Program-made: the position numbers and the translations under genes | Part shown: positions 13,001 to 22,639 of the stretch, in pieces | How positions within the stretch are numbered: the first letter of the stretch is position 1 | Layout of the letters: each line of letters begins with the position of its first letter | The notes under the pieces: generated by a model | Database searches by the model: none | The model's input: only the letters and a program-made list of their open reading frames with translations | What the model was told of the DNA's origin: nothing | Origin: Amphibalanus amphitrite | Taxonomy: Eukaryota > Arthropoda > Thecostraca > Balanomorpha > Balanidae | Reading direction: 5' to 3' | Length of the DNA stretch: 64,000 nt | Assembly: GCF_019059575.1 (NCBI RefSeq) | Contig: NW_024881507.1 | Location: 1,736,001-1,800,000, forward strand

Positions 13001-15430
13001 AACATGTCACAAGGTGACACAATCGACAGGTTAGACCGACGCACTGACATGTCAACGACACCGTTCACCACCTGATGTACGCGACAATGCCCTGTCGGGA
13101 CAAAGTGACCCAGAAACAGATGAAAAAATCGACTGGTCGAGACGTGAAGAGTGAGTGTGATTTAAATGACAAGAAATGTGAAAAGTTTTAGCTTGAACTT
13201 TTCATGTTAGCGTGTATCAAAAGCTGAAATACTCATATCACCTACGATATGCAATATTATGCATACGTATGACCAAAACGGTCACAAATACAACCAAAGC
13301 CTATGCACGTTGAGACGAATATTCAGCATTTCCGGACAGACTACGCCAACAATCCGACTTTTAACGGGGCCCCATCACCGGTACCTCGAGTATCAGAACT
13401 TGAAAACCGGCCTGACAGCCCACAGCCTCGCGTCTAACGGACAGGACAGGGGATATGGATCAACCAGACACAATCACACTTCCGATGGAAGCGATATGAA
13501 TGAAAAAAAAACTTCGTTAAATTTGCACTTCCACGAAGTCTTCTTCATGGAAAGAAGTCGCGACGGAGGTCGCGAAACTGAAGTTGTCATCAATGGCCAT
13601 TCTACGTGACAGATCGGCTGCACGTTAAACGTGCGGCTGTGGAGTTTTGTAGCCCAGAAACCAAGTTTGTGACGGATGCCTCAGTATTGGATAGAGCAAG
13701 TGCGCCACTGATAAAATCTCCCTTCCCAAATGCCTGAAATTGGGCTCCCCGTTCTCCCCTCCCTCGGACACCGCCCACCTGCCAAACCAACCCTGCCTTG
13801 TCCGACCCAGCGCGCCGGACACGATCTTCACCCACGACCCCTTCCCTCCCCGCCGTCCCCGGGACTTACTGTCATGTCGGCTCTCCTGCATCTGCATCCT
13901 GACGATCTTATCCTTCGTAAAGGCCACGAAGCTGAGGACCTCGTCCAGCTCCTCATCTGGCTCCCGTAGCTGGAAGAACTGCTGCAGCACCATGACCGCC
14001 TTGAGCGCCTCCTGGGAGGACGGCCTCCTCTTGCCGGCCGGCGAGCCCACTCTCTCCCCTCCAGTCCTCTCCCTTTTGACGGCGGGCGCTGGGGACAGGG
14101 CAGCGGCCTGCGGCGGGGACGGGCCCCGCTGGGGGGTCCGGCCGGCCGGCGGGCGTCCCCCGGCCCCCGCCACCGCGGGCACCGTCCACAGCAGCGCGTT
14201 GTCGGCAGTGGTGAACGACTCGAGGGTGCATCCCTCGGACGGCGCGAACTGCGAGCCGGCCAGGGCGGCCAGCTGGGCGGCGCCCTCGGCCGGAGGCGGC
14301 GCCGGCTGCCCGTTCACCTCGTCTCGCAGCAGGCCCACCGAGGCGTGGTAGCGGCGCACCACGGCCGAGCTCACGTCCTGCCACCAGGCGCGACTCAGCA
14401 TCTGCACGGCCTCGCCGGCGGCCGGGGGCCGGCCGTGCTCCACCAGAAACTCGGTCACCCGCCGCCGGTACTGGCGTTTGAGGGCGTGCAGCACACCGTC
14501 CGCGCTGAGCTGCTCCTGAGTCAGCGGGCTGGCCGGCATACAGGCCAGCTGGAGCGCCTCGCGGCCGCCGCCGCCCACCGCGTGCGCCGGCGACAGCTCG
14601 CACAGGAAGAGCGCCTTGCGGCCCTGGGCGGCCATCTCGCCGTCCCGCCTGCCCAGCCAGGCCGAGAAGTGCTGCGGCTGGATCCAGGCGGTCGGGTCGG
14701 CGTGATAGGCCACCCGGCCCGGCTGACTGGCGCCCGACACCGACCGCTCGCCCACAATCAGCAGCGGTAGCTTCTGAGAGCCGTCCGCACTGGCGGCCAC
14801 CACCACACTGAACCGGCGCGGCGCCAGCTCTGCGTCCGCACAGGCGCCCACACTAGCCTCGTTGGGCGTCAGGTCGAACACCAGGCCCATCTCGGCCACC
14901 ACAAACACCTCGGTGGCGGCGTAGTCGTCCAGCATGGCCGGCAGCTGGGTGAGCGGCACCGTGCCCTCGGGCGTGGTCTCTGGCCGCCAGCCGTCGGCCG
15001 AGTCGGGCCGGCCGGCCGCCGCCAGACCGTGCCGCTTGCGGAACCCGTCCAGCCACACGGAGCTCGTCTTGAAGTCGTCCACTCCCAGCTGCCTGGCCAG
15101 CTCCTGACTGCGCGCCAGCATCGTCTGGCCCGACACCGCCTGGTTGGCGGCCGCCTGCTCCTGCAGCCACGCGAACAGAGCTTCCTCCAGCTGCGGGTAG
15201 GCGCCGCGGCGCATGCGCACCCGCTTCCGCTGCGGGCCCAGCTCCTCCGAATCGGTCAGCTCCAGAATGCGCTCCTTCTCCTTCAGAATGGTCGACAGCG
15301 TACTCTTGGGAATGCGAAACTGCTCGGCGATCTGCGACTTGGTGCGTCCGTTGCTGTTCTCCACCTCCAAAATGACGGCTTTCTTCTCCTGAATGGTGAG
15401 CGGGTTCACTTTCCGTTTCGCGGCAGACAT
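3613..15430 (-). CDS. Six-exon fusion gene: inactivated pogo/CENP-B-like transposase joined to MTA-type ELM2-SANT
   Basis: Gene model: exons 15430-13870, 6911-6775, 5867-5662, 5286-5187, 4569-4381 and 4068-3613, about 882 residues. Residues 1-520 are transposase-derived: Psq-type HTH about 8-55, CENP-B/Tc5-type HTH about 78-136, degenerate DDE fold about 172-330. Residues 521-566 form an acidic linker. ELM2 spans about 583-690 and SANT about 690-760, followed by a basic and Ala/Pro-rich tail. Every junction is GT-AG and in phase: 1+2, 0, 2+1, 0, 0. In known proteins ELM2-SANT binds and activates HDAC1/2. By inference, the product is a nuclear sequence-specific repressor that targets HDAC through transposon-derived HTHs. 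The MTA BAH domain and GATA finger are not seen. The weakest join is exon 1 to exon 2, across a 7-kb intron that could hide further exons. The alternative is two separate genes. Confidence 0.6.
4069..4380 (-). other. Introns of the fusion gene
   Basis: Intron 5 is 312 bases, intron 4 (4570-5186) 617, intron 3 (5287-5661) 375 and intron 2 (5868-6774) 907. All are GT-AG. Intron 1 (6912-13869) is about 7 kb and carries a MITE, a LINE scrap and tandem repeats listed separately. Between 7120 and 10090 in intron 1, GC-rich patches on both strands give chance open frames without recognisable motifs. I looked for BAH-domain exons there and saw none. Confidence 0.6.
4381..4569 (-). CDS. Exon 5: ELM2-SANT junction and first SANT helices
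   Basis: 189 bases, phase 0 at both ends. The acceptor is gtcccggcag and the donor TAC|GTGAGT. It encodes HAMDVLHRHDYQLAEAL, then LVPEGGPVLCRDELEDW, then SANT helices 1 and 2 with ALFEEAIARHGKMFDLIRREY. The GGPVLCRDE block and WS..E..LFEEA are hallmarks of MTA proteins rather than RCOR, MIER or RERE. The open frame continues upstream to 4767 only because the intron happens to be open. Confidence 0.9.
5187..5286 (-). CDS. Exon 4: second half of the ELM2 domain (MTA-like)
   Basis: 100 bases between gtgcccacag and a GTGAGT donor. It encodes 33 residues including AVGMFARACD and HVAAANASRDVT, corresponding closely to AVGTFARALD and HMSAAAASRDIT of MTA1. It ends in phase 0. The CRE-like TGACGTCA overlapping the donor is probably fortuitous. 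Confidence 0.85.
5662..5867 (-). CDS. Exon 3: first half of the ELM2 domain (MTA-like)
   Basis: 206 bases. The acceptor is preceded by a remarkable run of 17 C (minus strand) and then gctgccggcag. The donor is CCAG|GTGAGG. The encoded KGGIRVGSQFQAEV matches the conserved ELM2 opening of MTA proteins (KGEIRVGNRYQADI in vertebrate MTA1). HKLTEQQINQFVQLT matches the helix before RAVG. ELM2 in MTA proteins wraps around HDAC1. The exon ends with two bases of an Arg codon that exon 4 completes, restoring the family RAVG motif. This supports both splice sites. Confidence 0.85.
6775..6911 (-). CDS. Exon 2: short acidic linker exon with SUMO-type motifs
   Basis: 137 bases between a strong acceptor (ctatctgtttacag) and a consensus donor (AAAG|GTGAGT). 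It starts with two bases that complete a codon begun at the end of exon 1 and ends in phase 0, matching exon 3. It encodes about 45 residues of charged, probably disordered sequence with three psi-K-x-E sumoylation-type motifs (LKKE, VKTE, VKFE) and an Asp-rich stretch (DPDADPD). I recognise no domain, and it does not resemble the BAH-to-ELM2 segment of canonical MTA proteins. It may be linker acquired with the transposase fusion. Confidence 0.65.
10090..10320. repeat. Degenerate tandem repeat (tgaaagtcgcc units)
   Basis: At least five diverged units of roughly 40 bases share (g)tctgaaagtcgcc followed by a C-rich segment. The array lies in intron 1 directly upstream of the cleaner 37-bp array. 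Confidence 0.6.
10437..10660. repeat. 37-bp minisatellite, about six units
   Basis: Units begin caggtcagggtaggtgccc at 10437, 10474, 10511, 10548 and 10585, with a degenerate one near 10622. Period 37. The unit is rich in GGGCGGGC. It lies in intron 1 of the fusion gene. Confidence 0.85.
11192..11688. mobile_element. TTAA-flanked MITE, copy 1 (AGGGAC-TATCCCACCTT family)
   Basis: A 497-bp element flanked by TTAA on both sides (11188-11191 and 11689-11692). The terminal inverted repeat AGGGACTATCCCACCTT is matched by aaggtgggatagtccct at the right end. The TTAA duplication suggests mobilisation by a piggyBac-type transposase. There is no coding capacity. It shares termini and the internal string ttggctatctcaactcaaa with the copy at 27445. 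Confidence 0.75.
12068..12358 (+). pseudogene. Fragment of a non-LTR retrotransposon ORF2 C-terminus
   Basis: The frame encodes RAGHWSVSTQYLHRIGRRP, a Cys-rich stretch and then EEADTPQHVLLRCPCL. This is the pattern found after the reverse transcriptase/RNase H region of arthropod R1/Jockey-type LINEs (GH...YLHRIG..., C..C, ETxxHvLLxCP). No RT core is present upstream and the frame decays downstream, so this is a truncated relic in intron 1, antisense to the host gene. An additional CMDTACPAARC insert between the two halves of the finger is unusual. Confidence 0.6.
12360..13869. other. Remainder of intron 1, no gene recognised
   Basis: AT-richer DNA with no recognisable exon. The frame of exon 1 stays open past its donor to 13625, but that extension has no family similarity and looks like intron translation. 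Confidence 0.6.
13870..15430 (-). CDS. Exon 1: domesticated pogo/Tigger/CENP-B-like transposase
   Basis: The start is ATG at 15430. An in-frame TGA lies just upstream and -3 is a purine, whereas the longer frame relies on GTG. Residues 8-55 form a Psq/CENP-B N-terminal HTH (LTIQEKK...KSQIAEQFRIPKSTLST). Residues 78-136 form the second HTH (FKTSSVWLDGFRKRHGL). The DDE_1-like fold follows, but all three catalytic positions are replaced: AEMGL at 179-183 instead of DE-type, CELSPAH at 277-283 with Glu for Asp and no following Asn, and SADGV at 309-313 with Ala at the third Asp position. The spacing of 99 then 32 residues is still that of the family. An Ala/Pro/Gly linker (about 375-470) holds VKRE and GKRR. 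The exon ends at a GTAAGT donor (13869). Transposase activity is not expected, while DNA binding is likely retained. An open single frame of this length argues for purifying selection. Confidence 0.85.
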
Positions 15431-16400
15431 ATCCGCGCGCGCCACCCCTCACCGCTCAACGCACACTGCGGCGGGTGCCGCGCGCCACGCAGCGGCCGCC
15501 GGCCGGCGACGCCGCCGCCGCGCGGCCCCTCGCAGTCAGCTGTTGGGACAGGCCCGGAGCCGCCGCCGCCGGCGCGGGGAGGGGTGCGGGGTCGGCTGCG
15601 GCCGCTGCCGCCGGCCACGTGGCCACTCCGCGGCCGGCCGCCGCTCGGCACCCGCTTCCGGTCCGCCCGCCGAGACGGAGCCGTGATTCGGCCGTGACGT
15701 CTGCGCCGGCCGTGAGCCCGTGACCTACCCCAATCAGAGCGCGCCGCCCTCCACCCATTCACGCATGTCGAGATTCGGCGCGGCGTCGCGTCGACGCCCG
15801 TCTCTGTCGGCCTGACGCCGCCCCTGCCGGCGCCGACCCGCCGGCCGCCGCCGCCGCCGCTAACTCGAACAGCTCGAAACAAAGACGGCGTCCGCCGCCG
15901 GCCGGGGAAATTCTTCCCGTGCAGAGGTGGTCACGTGACCGGCCCGGTACGGACACGTCAGCAGCCGCCAGCCGGGGCGCCGCCGGCGGTGACGCCACCT
16001 CACAAATAGACGCCCTCCCGCGACGGCAAGGCGCCCCGTTACGTGAATGGTCCAAAAGGGGCGAGGCGCGCCCTTGGTATCGATCGACGCGTGTGTGCAC
16101 GCCGAGCGGCCGTTTTATCTGTGGCCGCGTCATCCTCTCCGGCAGTGGGTGTAGTTTCAGCCACGGACCCGCGGCGCTCCGGCCGGTCGGTCCGCCGCCC
16201 GGGGCCAGGGGAGGGAGGGGAGGGGGAGGATCGGTCGGTCGGGGCACCGGCGGGCCCCGTCACCGACCGACGCCGGGCCCACCGCCCTCCGGGTCATATG
16301 ATGGCCGTTGCGACACGGGGCGACCGAACCGGCATGGAAAGGGCAGCAGCCGATAGCGGGGGCAGGCAGACCGATAACCGGCGACCACTGCTTTGTGTGC
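15431..16400 (-). promoter_or_regulatory. GC-rich putative promoter and 5' UTR region of the fusion gene
   Basis: The block immediately upstream of the ATG at 15430 is extremely GC- and CpG-rich, with Sp1-like GGGGAGGGGGAGG boxes near 16205-16230. No TATA box is evident. Open frames across it on all strands are composition artefacts (Arg/Ala/Pro/Gly only). Assignment as promoter rests on position and composition. Confidence 0.45.
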
Positions 16401-16741
16401 AATCGGCGGCGGCATGACGATGACTGATAGCTAACTAGTAAGGGGAGGGGGATGTTGCATTTATAGACCATTCACGAGTGCATTTTTATTTTCACGCGTC
16501 ACCATTGACCTATAATAATACTTATTATAGGTCAATGCGCGTCACACACGTGTCTTATTTCAAAGTTAGTCGCAGGAAATGATGCATAGATTTATCATTT
16601 ATCTTACCGTCTTCGTTCAAATATTGGTGATAGTCAACGTTGATGACTTCATCGCATTTCGTCCTCAGATTGTGCTATCAGCTATCGGGAATAAACCGGC
16701 TTCTGAACTCTACTTGGGCCAGGTTCTACTGCCGCGATGGT
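16401..16741. other. No gene recognised
   Basis: AT-rich DNA with a short near-perfect palindrome around 16511-16535 (ttgacctataataatacttattataggtcaa). No coding signal. Confidence 0.5.
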
Positions 16742-16749
16742 ATACCTAC

Positions 16750-17126
16750 TAGTGGTGTCAGTTTCAGAAAATGTATGTCCAATGTCCGTCCAATTTCCAA
16801 TGCTTGCGTCGATTGTCCGTCCAAAAATGTCCAAGCCAGCCATTTGTCCAAAGATGTCCGAAACATACGCAATAGTTTACACTCAACACTGTTATTTAAT
16901 TTGTTTTAAATGTACTATTACCAGCTTTAATGTGTTAATCATCTCAAAAGCTGAGCTTTCTATTCGCCAATCAGTGTTAAACACGATTGCTTTATAAAAA
17001 TGCTGAGGTGTAGCAAGTGAATGTCCAAAGTTGTCCAACGCCTGCCGTCATTGTCCAACCGAATTCCGAATCGGACATTGGACAAAATCGGAATTCCGAA
17101 GATTCAAGTTCCGATTGACACCACTA
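16750..17126. mobile_element. hAT-type MITE with perfect 8-bp target duplication
   Basis: A 377-bp element bounded by inverted repeats TAGTGGTGTCA at the left and TGACACCACTA at the right. It is flanked on both sides by ATACCTAC (16742-16749 and 17127-17134). An 8-bp duplication and this terminal sequence are typical of hAT elements. Subterminal regions carry many copies of TGTCCAA/GTCCGTCCAA in both orientations, probably transposase binding sites. No coding capacity. Confidence 0.85.
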
Positions 17127-17130
17127 ATAC

Positions 17131-17709
17131 CTACCGAATGTGGCAGCCAAGCCGGAGGGAGACAGGCGAGGCGACAGCTATACCGATGTTACGTGAGGAG
17201 AGTAAATGAGCATTATCACACGGCATGACAGACAACATTGCCGGTCGAGCGCAACAGAAAATCCGTCGGAAATGCGCATAGACTTGCTCATGTACAGCCC
17301 TCTGCAAACTGCGTGGTAGGTATTCTTTCTTCGACAAAACCGAGAATAACGCAGATACTATGCTATCAATGATTCTGCGCGATCCTGGTACCCAAAATTT
17401 ACTTTGAACTGCAGCCAAAGTTGCTTCAACGCCAGCATGAGTTTCATTGTGCACGTGAAGGATGTAAAGCTTCGTGAACCGATGATCACTGGGCAGGAGA
17501 ATGAATGAATCCGTGTTCCAGTTTTCCTTGAGCCATTTTGACATTCTCTGTCCAACGACAATCATGCCTATATCATTTAGGCTTGGTCCCAATCGTTTAA
17601 ATCGGGCTTTCCAGTCTATTTCTAACAACTGTTTTTGAGCCTGTTTGATCCATAGTATTTCAGCATCCGACAGCTGTTGGGCCGTCAGTGGTCGTCCTAT
17701 CGCCTTCAA
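17131..17709 (-). pseudogene. BEL/Pao integrase N-terminal remnant
   Basis: The frame keeps the region around the HHCC zinc-binding module (LHVHNETHAGVEATLAAVQSKFWVPG). The Cys pair expected next is already lost, and the DDE core is absent because the element is truncated. A stop lies at the junction with the hAT MITE target duplication. Confidence 0.65.
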
Positions 17710-18460
17710 AGTTTTTTTCTTCTGCGCATTGACTAATGCGAGCAGTAACTCGCAGTAACTTGACGTAACTGTTGAAATTGTCCAAATTTATCGACCCGCT
17801 GACATCGCCCGCGTCATCTCCTTGTTTTCCTTGCGCAATGTGTACTCGTATTCTATCTGGTAACTCATTCTCCTGTTGGTGAAACTCTTGGCTGATCGGC
17901 CACTTCTCTACCGGAAGATCGAAGAATTGCGGTCCTCGCTGCCAAATAGAATTGGCCCCGATTTGTGTCGGGCTGGCAATTCTGGTCACCATGTCGGCAG
18001 GATTATCGCCTGTGCCGATCCACCACCATTCATTGGGATCGGACTTATTTTGTATTTCTGCTATTCTTGTCGCAACAAATGATCCAAAACCGTATGACTC
18101 CTTTTGAATTTGCGTTCGCACTATCGCTGAGTCGACAATGTGAAATACTTTTTCGTACTTGTAATTCATTTCCTTCTGAATGGCTTCTCGTAGTCGGCAT
18201 CCAAGAACTGCCCCACAAAGCTCCAATCGAGGAACAGTCAGCTGTCTTGTTGGAGCTATCCGATTTTTTGCTGCGATGAGTCGAGCCTCAAAGTGGCCCG
18301 TTTCGAGCTCCCATCGGGCGTAGGCGCATGCCCCGTAGGCATGCATACTGGCATCCGAAAATATGATTAATATTGGGTCTCCTTTCGCTTCCTTTGGTTC
18401 AAACAACGAGAGAATGTCACATCTTGCAACTTGAGTAGTTCCAGAAAAAAGAACTTCCAA
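17660..18460 (-). pseudogene. BEL/Pao RNase H region in a shifted frame
   Basis: This frame overlaps the end of the gag-RT frame but lies in another phase. It contains the BEL RNase H-like landmarks FSDASMHAYGACAY, APTRQLTVPRLELCGAVLG and GTGDNPADMVTR. It ends at a stop at 17660-17662, after which the element continues in the original phase. Confidence 0.75.
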
Positions 18461-21400
18461 TCCATCCTGTCTTGATCTGATATAGGATCATCCCATCCAA
18501 TCGCTGAAGAGCCGTCTTGATTTTCAGTTCTCTGTCGTGTGACCAAATTTCGCAAGAGAATTTTTCCTTTCAACGTAACTGGTATGATCAACCCGAATGG
18601 ATCGTATAGGCGTGCCGCCTGGCTCAATACCATTCGCCGGGTAAGCCGTAAAGGGAAAATAGCATCGATGTTCGATTCTGTTAAATCGGGAGTGGCTGAC
18701 ACTTTGTTCCACTTCGACACAGAAAAGTTTATTCTGACTTGGAACAAAAAGTGATCGCCCTTTGGTACCCAACACATGCCGAGTATCTTCTCTTTGTCAA
18801 TGCTTAAGATTTGGATGCTGGGACAGATGCCCCCAGTATCATCTCCGGACATTATCCAGTGTTTGATCTCAAAACCTCCCTTGTGCAGTATATTTTGCAC
18901 GTTTTCAGCTAAGTGCAGTGCCATCTCCACGCTTGGAACTGATTGAATCAAGTCATCAACGTAACTGTTCTTGATTATCATTTCAGCAGCTTCTTCTGAT
19001 TCGTCTCTGTGCATTTCGGCGATTGATTTTAGAGCAACCATTGAGATAGTTCCGCTGGGTCTATCTCCAAACGCAACAGCTAATAAGATATGATGGTCAG
19101 GTTCTTGATGGATGTCCATATTGCGCCACAAGAAGCGATGTACATGTTGGTCCATTTCAGCCAGTTTGATGGAGTTATACATTTTGCTTATATCAGCAAC
19201 CAATCCAACCTGTTCTTCTCTAAAACGCAGCAAAATACCCAGTAGGTTATTTATCACATCCGGACCTTTCGCCCAATAGTCGTTGAGGACATGGCCCATA
19301 AAAGACGCTGAGGAATTGAATACAATCCTCAATGGAGTCGACGCAGAATCTGGCCTGAGTATTTCGTGGTGATGCAAATAATGAACCGGTCCTTCATAAC
19401 TTGCTATTTCCTTCTCCGACAATTTTCTGGCTACCTGTCGTCTAAGCATGTCTTGCATTTGATCATTGTATGCTTCTGCGTGTGGAGCGCCAATCTTGAT
19501 CAGCCTTCTTTCAGTGGCTCTTAATTTTGCTTCAGCGGCCTTAACATTGTTGGGAAGTTTCATCGGATCCCTGATCCAGGGATAATGAACGGTAAATTTG
19601 CGTTGCTCCGGGTCATATGTTAAGCCATTCTTAATGAGCGTCAGTTCTCGTTCCTCTTGCAAGGTGTAACTGCTACTACCCATTGCACATTTGCCGCATT
19701 TGTATCCGCCGCAGCGTGGTGTACAATGTGTGCCAAGATTTTCAATGACAAAATACTCGTCTAATTTCTGTGTTAAGCTTGTCATTGATTCGGCTCTCAT
19801 ATTGCTAATATCGGACACGACTATCCCGCAACCAATATCCACTGATTGTGTCTTGGGCGTTGAAGTACTATCCATTGGATCGTAGCAACCGCGAATACAG
19901 TAACCAAACTGATTTTTAAGAAGCTGTAGACTGCCCACCGTTTCGACTACGTCTGGCATCAGCACACAGCAGTCGATGCCGATCAGCATGTCAACTCTTC
20001 CGTGCGGCCTTTCGATTTCTTGCACCTTTGGTTCGTTAAAAATTGATGACAAGGAAGACAGATCACATTGCTCGATGTCAGACGTAATGTCTTCGATACC
20101 ATATGCATGGACCTGCCAGCATTTATCGTCCGTGTCTATAAGAGGAACAATATATCGTTTCGTGTTGAAGGCTTGTACCTGGTTTCCCACTTTTGTAATT
20201 GAAAGTTCAACTTCTTCACTGCATAAATTTAACCGGGATGCAGCCTTATGTGTAATCAAAGATATATTGGCGCCTGAATCCCATAACACTGTCAGCCGTT
20301 TGTCCTTGCAAATAACACCGCTCACCGCGAGCATTGATTTTCGCTTGTTATTTCTAGTTGAATGTATGGACGCGTTGTTTTCGTTTGGAGGCCGTTCAAA
20401 ATGCAGACACGAGTGGTGACGTTTTCCACATTTTTCATTCAAATGATTCCGTTTTTCACATTGATTTTCGTATGGGCATGATGAGGCTATATGTCCCTGT
20501 TGAAGACAATTGAAGCATGCTCCATTTTGTCGTAGAGTACACAATTTGTCTTCGCGAGTGGAATTGAGGAAAGCGTTGCATTTGAAAATTGAGTGAAAAT
20601 CCGTTTTGTGGATCCAGCAGCGACTATTCTCGATATCTATGTTATTCTTCTTTTTGCTACCTGTAAATTTCCTCGTGCTTGGGTTTTTTAACAGAGTTTC
20701 CATTCGGTCAGTCATGTTTTGAATTTGGTTGCATATTTTCACAACATCTGTTTGCGATGCATCGGTTGTCGTATCGAAATTCGTATCGGCAGATATCGAG
20801 TCGCTCGAATCGACTTGAAGACTATTTATTGCTGGATTTACATATTTTGAATTTGTACCGGTATAAGTTCGGACGTCGTCGTCCATATATTCGATGACCC
20901 TTTTTTCTTGTATTAAATAGGATAGTAAAGTACGAAAGGTAGAATCACAATTTTCACTGCTGTTTTTCAGTTCTTCCATTTTTGTTACCCATTCCCGCTT
21001 TTGAGTTCTTGGCAGTAATTTTTCGACCATGGTGACCATTGTGGTCGTGTCCATTTCTTGAGACATGCCCAATCTTTGAAGTTCCATCCAACTGCGCTCT
21101 ACCACTTCTACCATGGAAACAAACCTTTTGTTTTCGCCTTCTGGAATGGGCTTCAGTCTTTTGATATCAAGTATAATCGAATCGACTAATTTTCTCGTCT
21201 CTCCATATTTTAGATCTAACCTCCGAAACATCTCTTCGTAATCATCTTCTACGCCTTTCACTGTCTCCAGCGCAGCTCCTGACAAGCATTGTCGAAGTGC
21301 ATAAGAATCCTTACCGAACTGTTTGGTCATTAGTCGAAGATAATCCTGCTTGAAACTTGTATATTGTCTGATATTTCCCGAGAAACGCGGTGCATCTAAA

Positions 21401-21789
21401 GGTTTAACGTGAATTTCTGAAATTTTAACGTTTTCAGCCTTTGTCTTGATGGCAAATTTTGTTCGAATTTCATCCATGCTTGCCTCAACACCCATCATAT
21501 ATTCATCACATTCATCTAATAATTTGTCTATTAAATGGTGTGGTCCCGTTTCGTTTATCGCAGCGTTGACCAGATCATTGCATTTTTAAACTTGCCGATA
21601 TGCATCTTTGATATCTTCGAATTTATCCTTAATAGCAATAAATGGGCAATCGTTTTCGATCATGTCATGAAAACCAATAGTTTTTCTCGTAAATTTTCGT
21701 TTTGCGTTGGTTCGATCTTGTTTAGTCGTTCGTATTTCTTTCGTCATATCCAGCGGGAATCTCGAAGCCTGGTCTTCTTGCTTGCTCAT
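18367..21789 (-). pseudogene. BEL/Pao gag-protease-reverse transcriptase remnant
   Basis: From an ATG at 21789 the frame runs 67 codons to an in-frame TAA at 21586-21588 and then stays open in the same frame to 18367 (1043 codons from 21498). In order it shows a gag-like DUF1759 region (PRFSGNIRQYTSFKQDYLRL), a CCHC knuckle (CFNCLQQGHIASSC), a protease active site (VLWDSGANISLI), RT motifs (VADISKMYNSI, SYVDDLIQS) and the start of the connection region. The stop and the frame loss after about 18390 mean no full polyprotein can be made. Confidence 0.8.
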
Positions 21790-22389
21790 GATGAATAACT
21801 GCTAACTTACTTTATTTACATCAATGAAACAAGGAAAAGGAAAGAAAAGCTTAATGTTCAAGTTGGTTACGTTATGGCTTGAAGATGAAATGTTTTGTTA
21901 GCCTTAAATTCAAGTTGTAAACAAGGTATTTGTAGCTGCAATGCGATGTAATTTTATTCAAAAGAAAACAAACCAAGCTACATATACGTCAAGTTCAAGA
22001 GTAGAGAAAATTTCATCCTGAAACAAACAGGAGGTTGATGGTAAGGAAACGGCGATATAAACACGTATACTGAAAAGATACAAATATTTAAACAAACAAA
22101 AAACATTTAATTTGATACTCACTTCATTGCAGCCAAGGTTCTAAATTCAAATATTCAAATCGATATCTAAACGGAAAACACCGTGAACTAAATAAACCTA
22201 AACAAAACTCGTGGGAACAGATTCAGAGATCTTCGGCCAGAGATATTCGACTTCGAAATTCGGCCAGCGCGTCGAGATTTATCGCTGATCGTGACTTCGC
22301 GATACAAAACCCAAAAGTTTTTATTTGCCCCCAAAACAAACCTTTGCATTTTGTTGCCACACAAGGCATATACTTTGTTTAGTGATATG

Positions 22390-22560
22390 CCCAATCGAAG
22401 GAGTAGAGCATGGCGCCTCTATTTTCAGTGAGTTCCGACCGACTGACAACATAGTCTTTGAGTTATTACTGGTTTTGTCGAAAAAAAGAATACCTACCAC
22501 GCAGTCTGCTGAGGACTGTACATATTGCTTGTATTCTCTTTGCTCAATGCTCATGTATAA
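22390..22560 (+). pseudogene. Inverted scrap of a BEL/Pao integrase
   Basis: Plus-strand DNA at about 22435-22535 aligns by eye with the minus strand of 17380-17280, most clearly over ggttttgtcgaa and aaagaatacctaccacgcag. The encoded LLLVLSKKRIP corresponds to the integrase segment containing SVLSKKEYLP. It is therefore a fragment of a related element in opposite orientation, with nothing else of the element recognisable beside it. Confidence 0.6.
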
Positions 22561-22639
22561 AGTGTTGGTCCGTTTCGTATACAGCGGATGAGCAGTTCGC
22601 TCTGATTTAGATCCGTGTTCGTCGTTCATTTACACTGAC

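Larger units (their letters stand above)
17131..21790 (-). mobile_element. Decayed BEL/Pao retrotransposon, minus strand
   Basis: Gag, protease, reverse transcriptase, RNase H and the N-terminal part of integrase can be read in order from 21789 to about 17250. The integrase catalytic core and C-terminal region are missing. I could not find LTRs, a primer binding site or target duplications, so the ends are approximate. The internal region carries an in-frame stop and two frame changes. The hAT MITE sits directly against its truncated end. Confidence 0.8.

Noticed and set aside
13625..13869. Continuation of the transposase frame past the GTAAGT donor
   Set aside because: The extension shows no family similarity and starts exactly at a consensus splice donor, so it is probably intron.
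6775..15430. A canonical BAH-domain exon for the MTA-like gene inside intron 1
   Set aside because: I scanned the minus strand for the BAH signature and found nothing comparable, but short exons could be missed by eye.
15393..16417. Several Arg/Ala/Pro/Gly frames upstream of the fusion gene
   Set aside because: They are composition-driven frames in a CpG-rich block, open on both strands at once.
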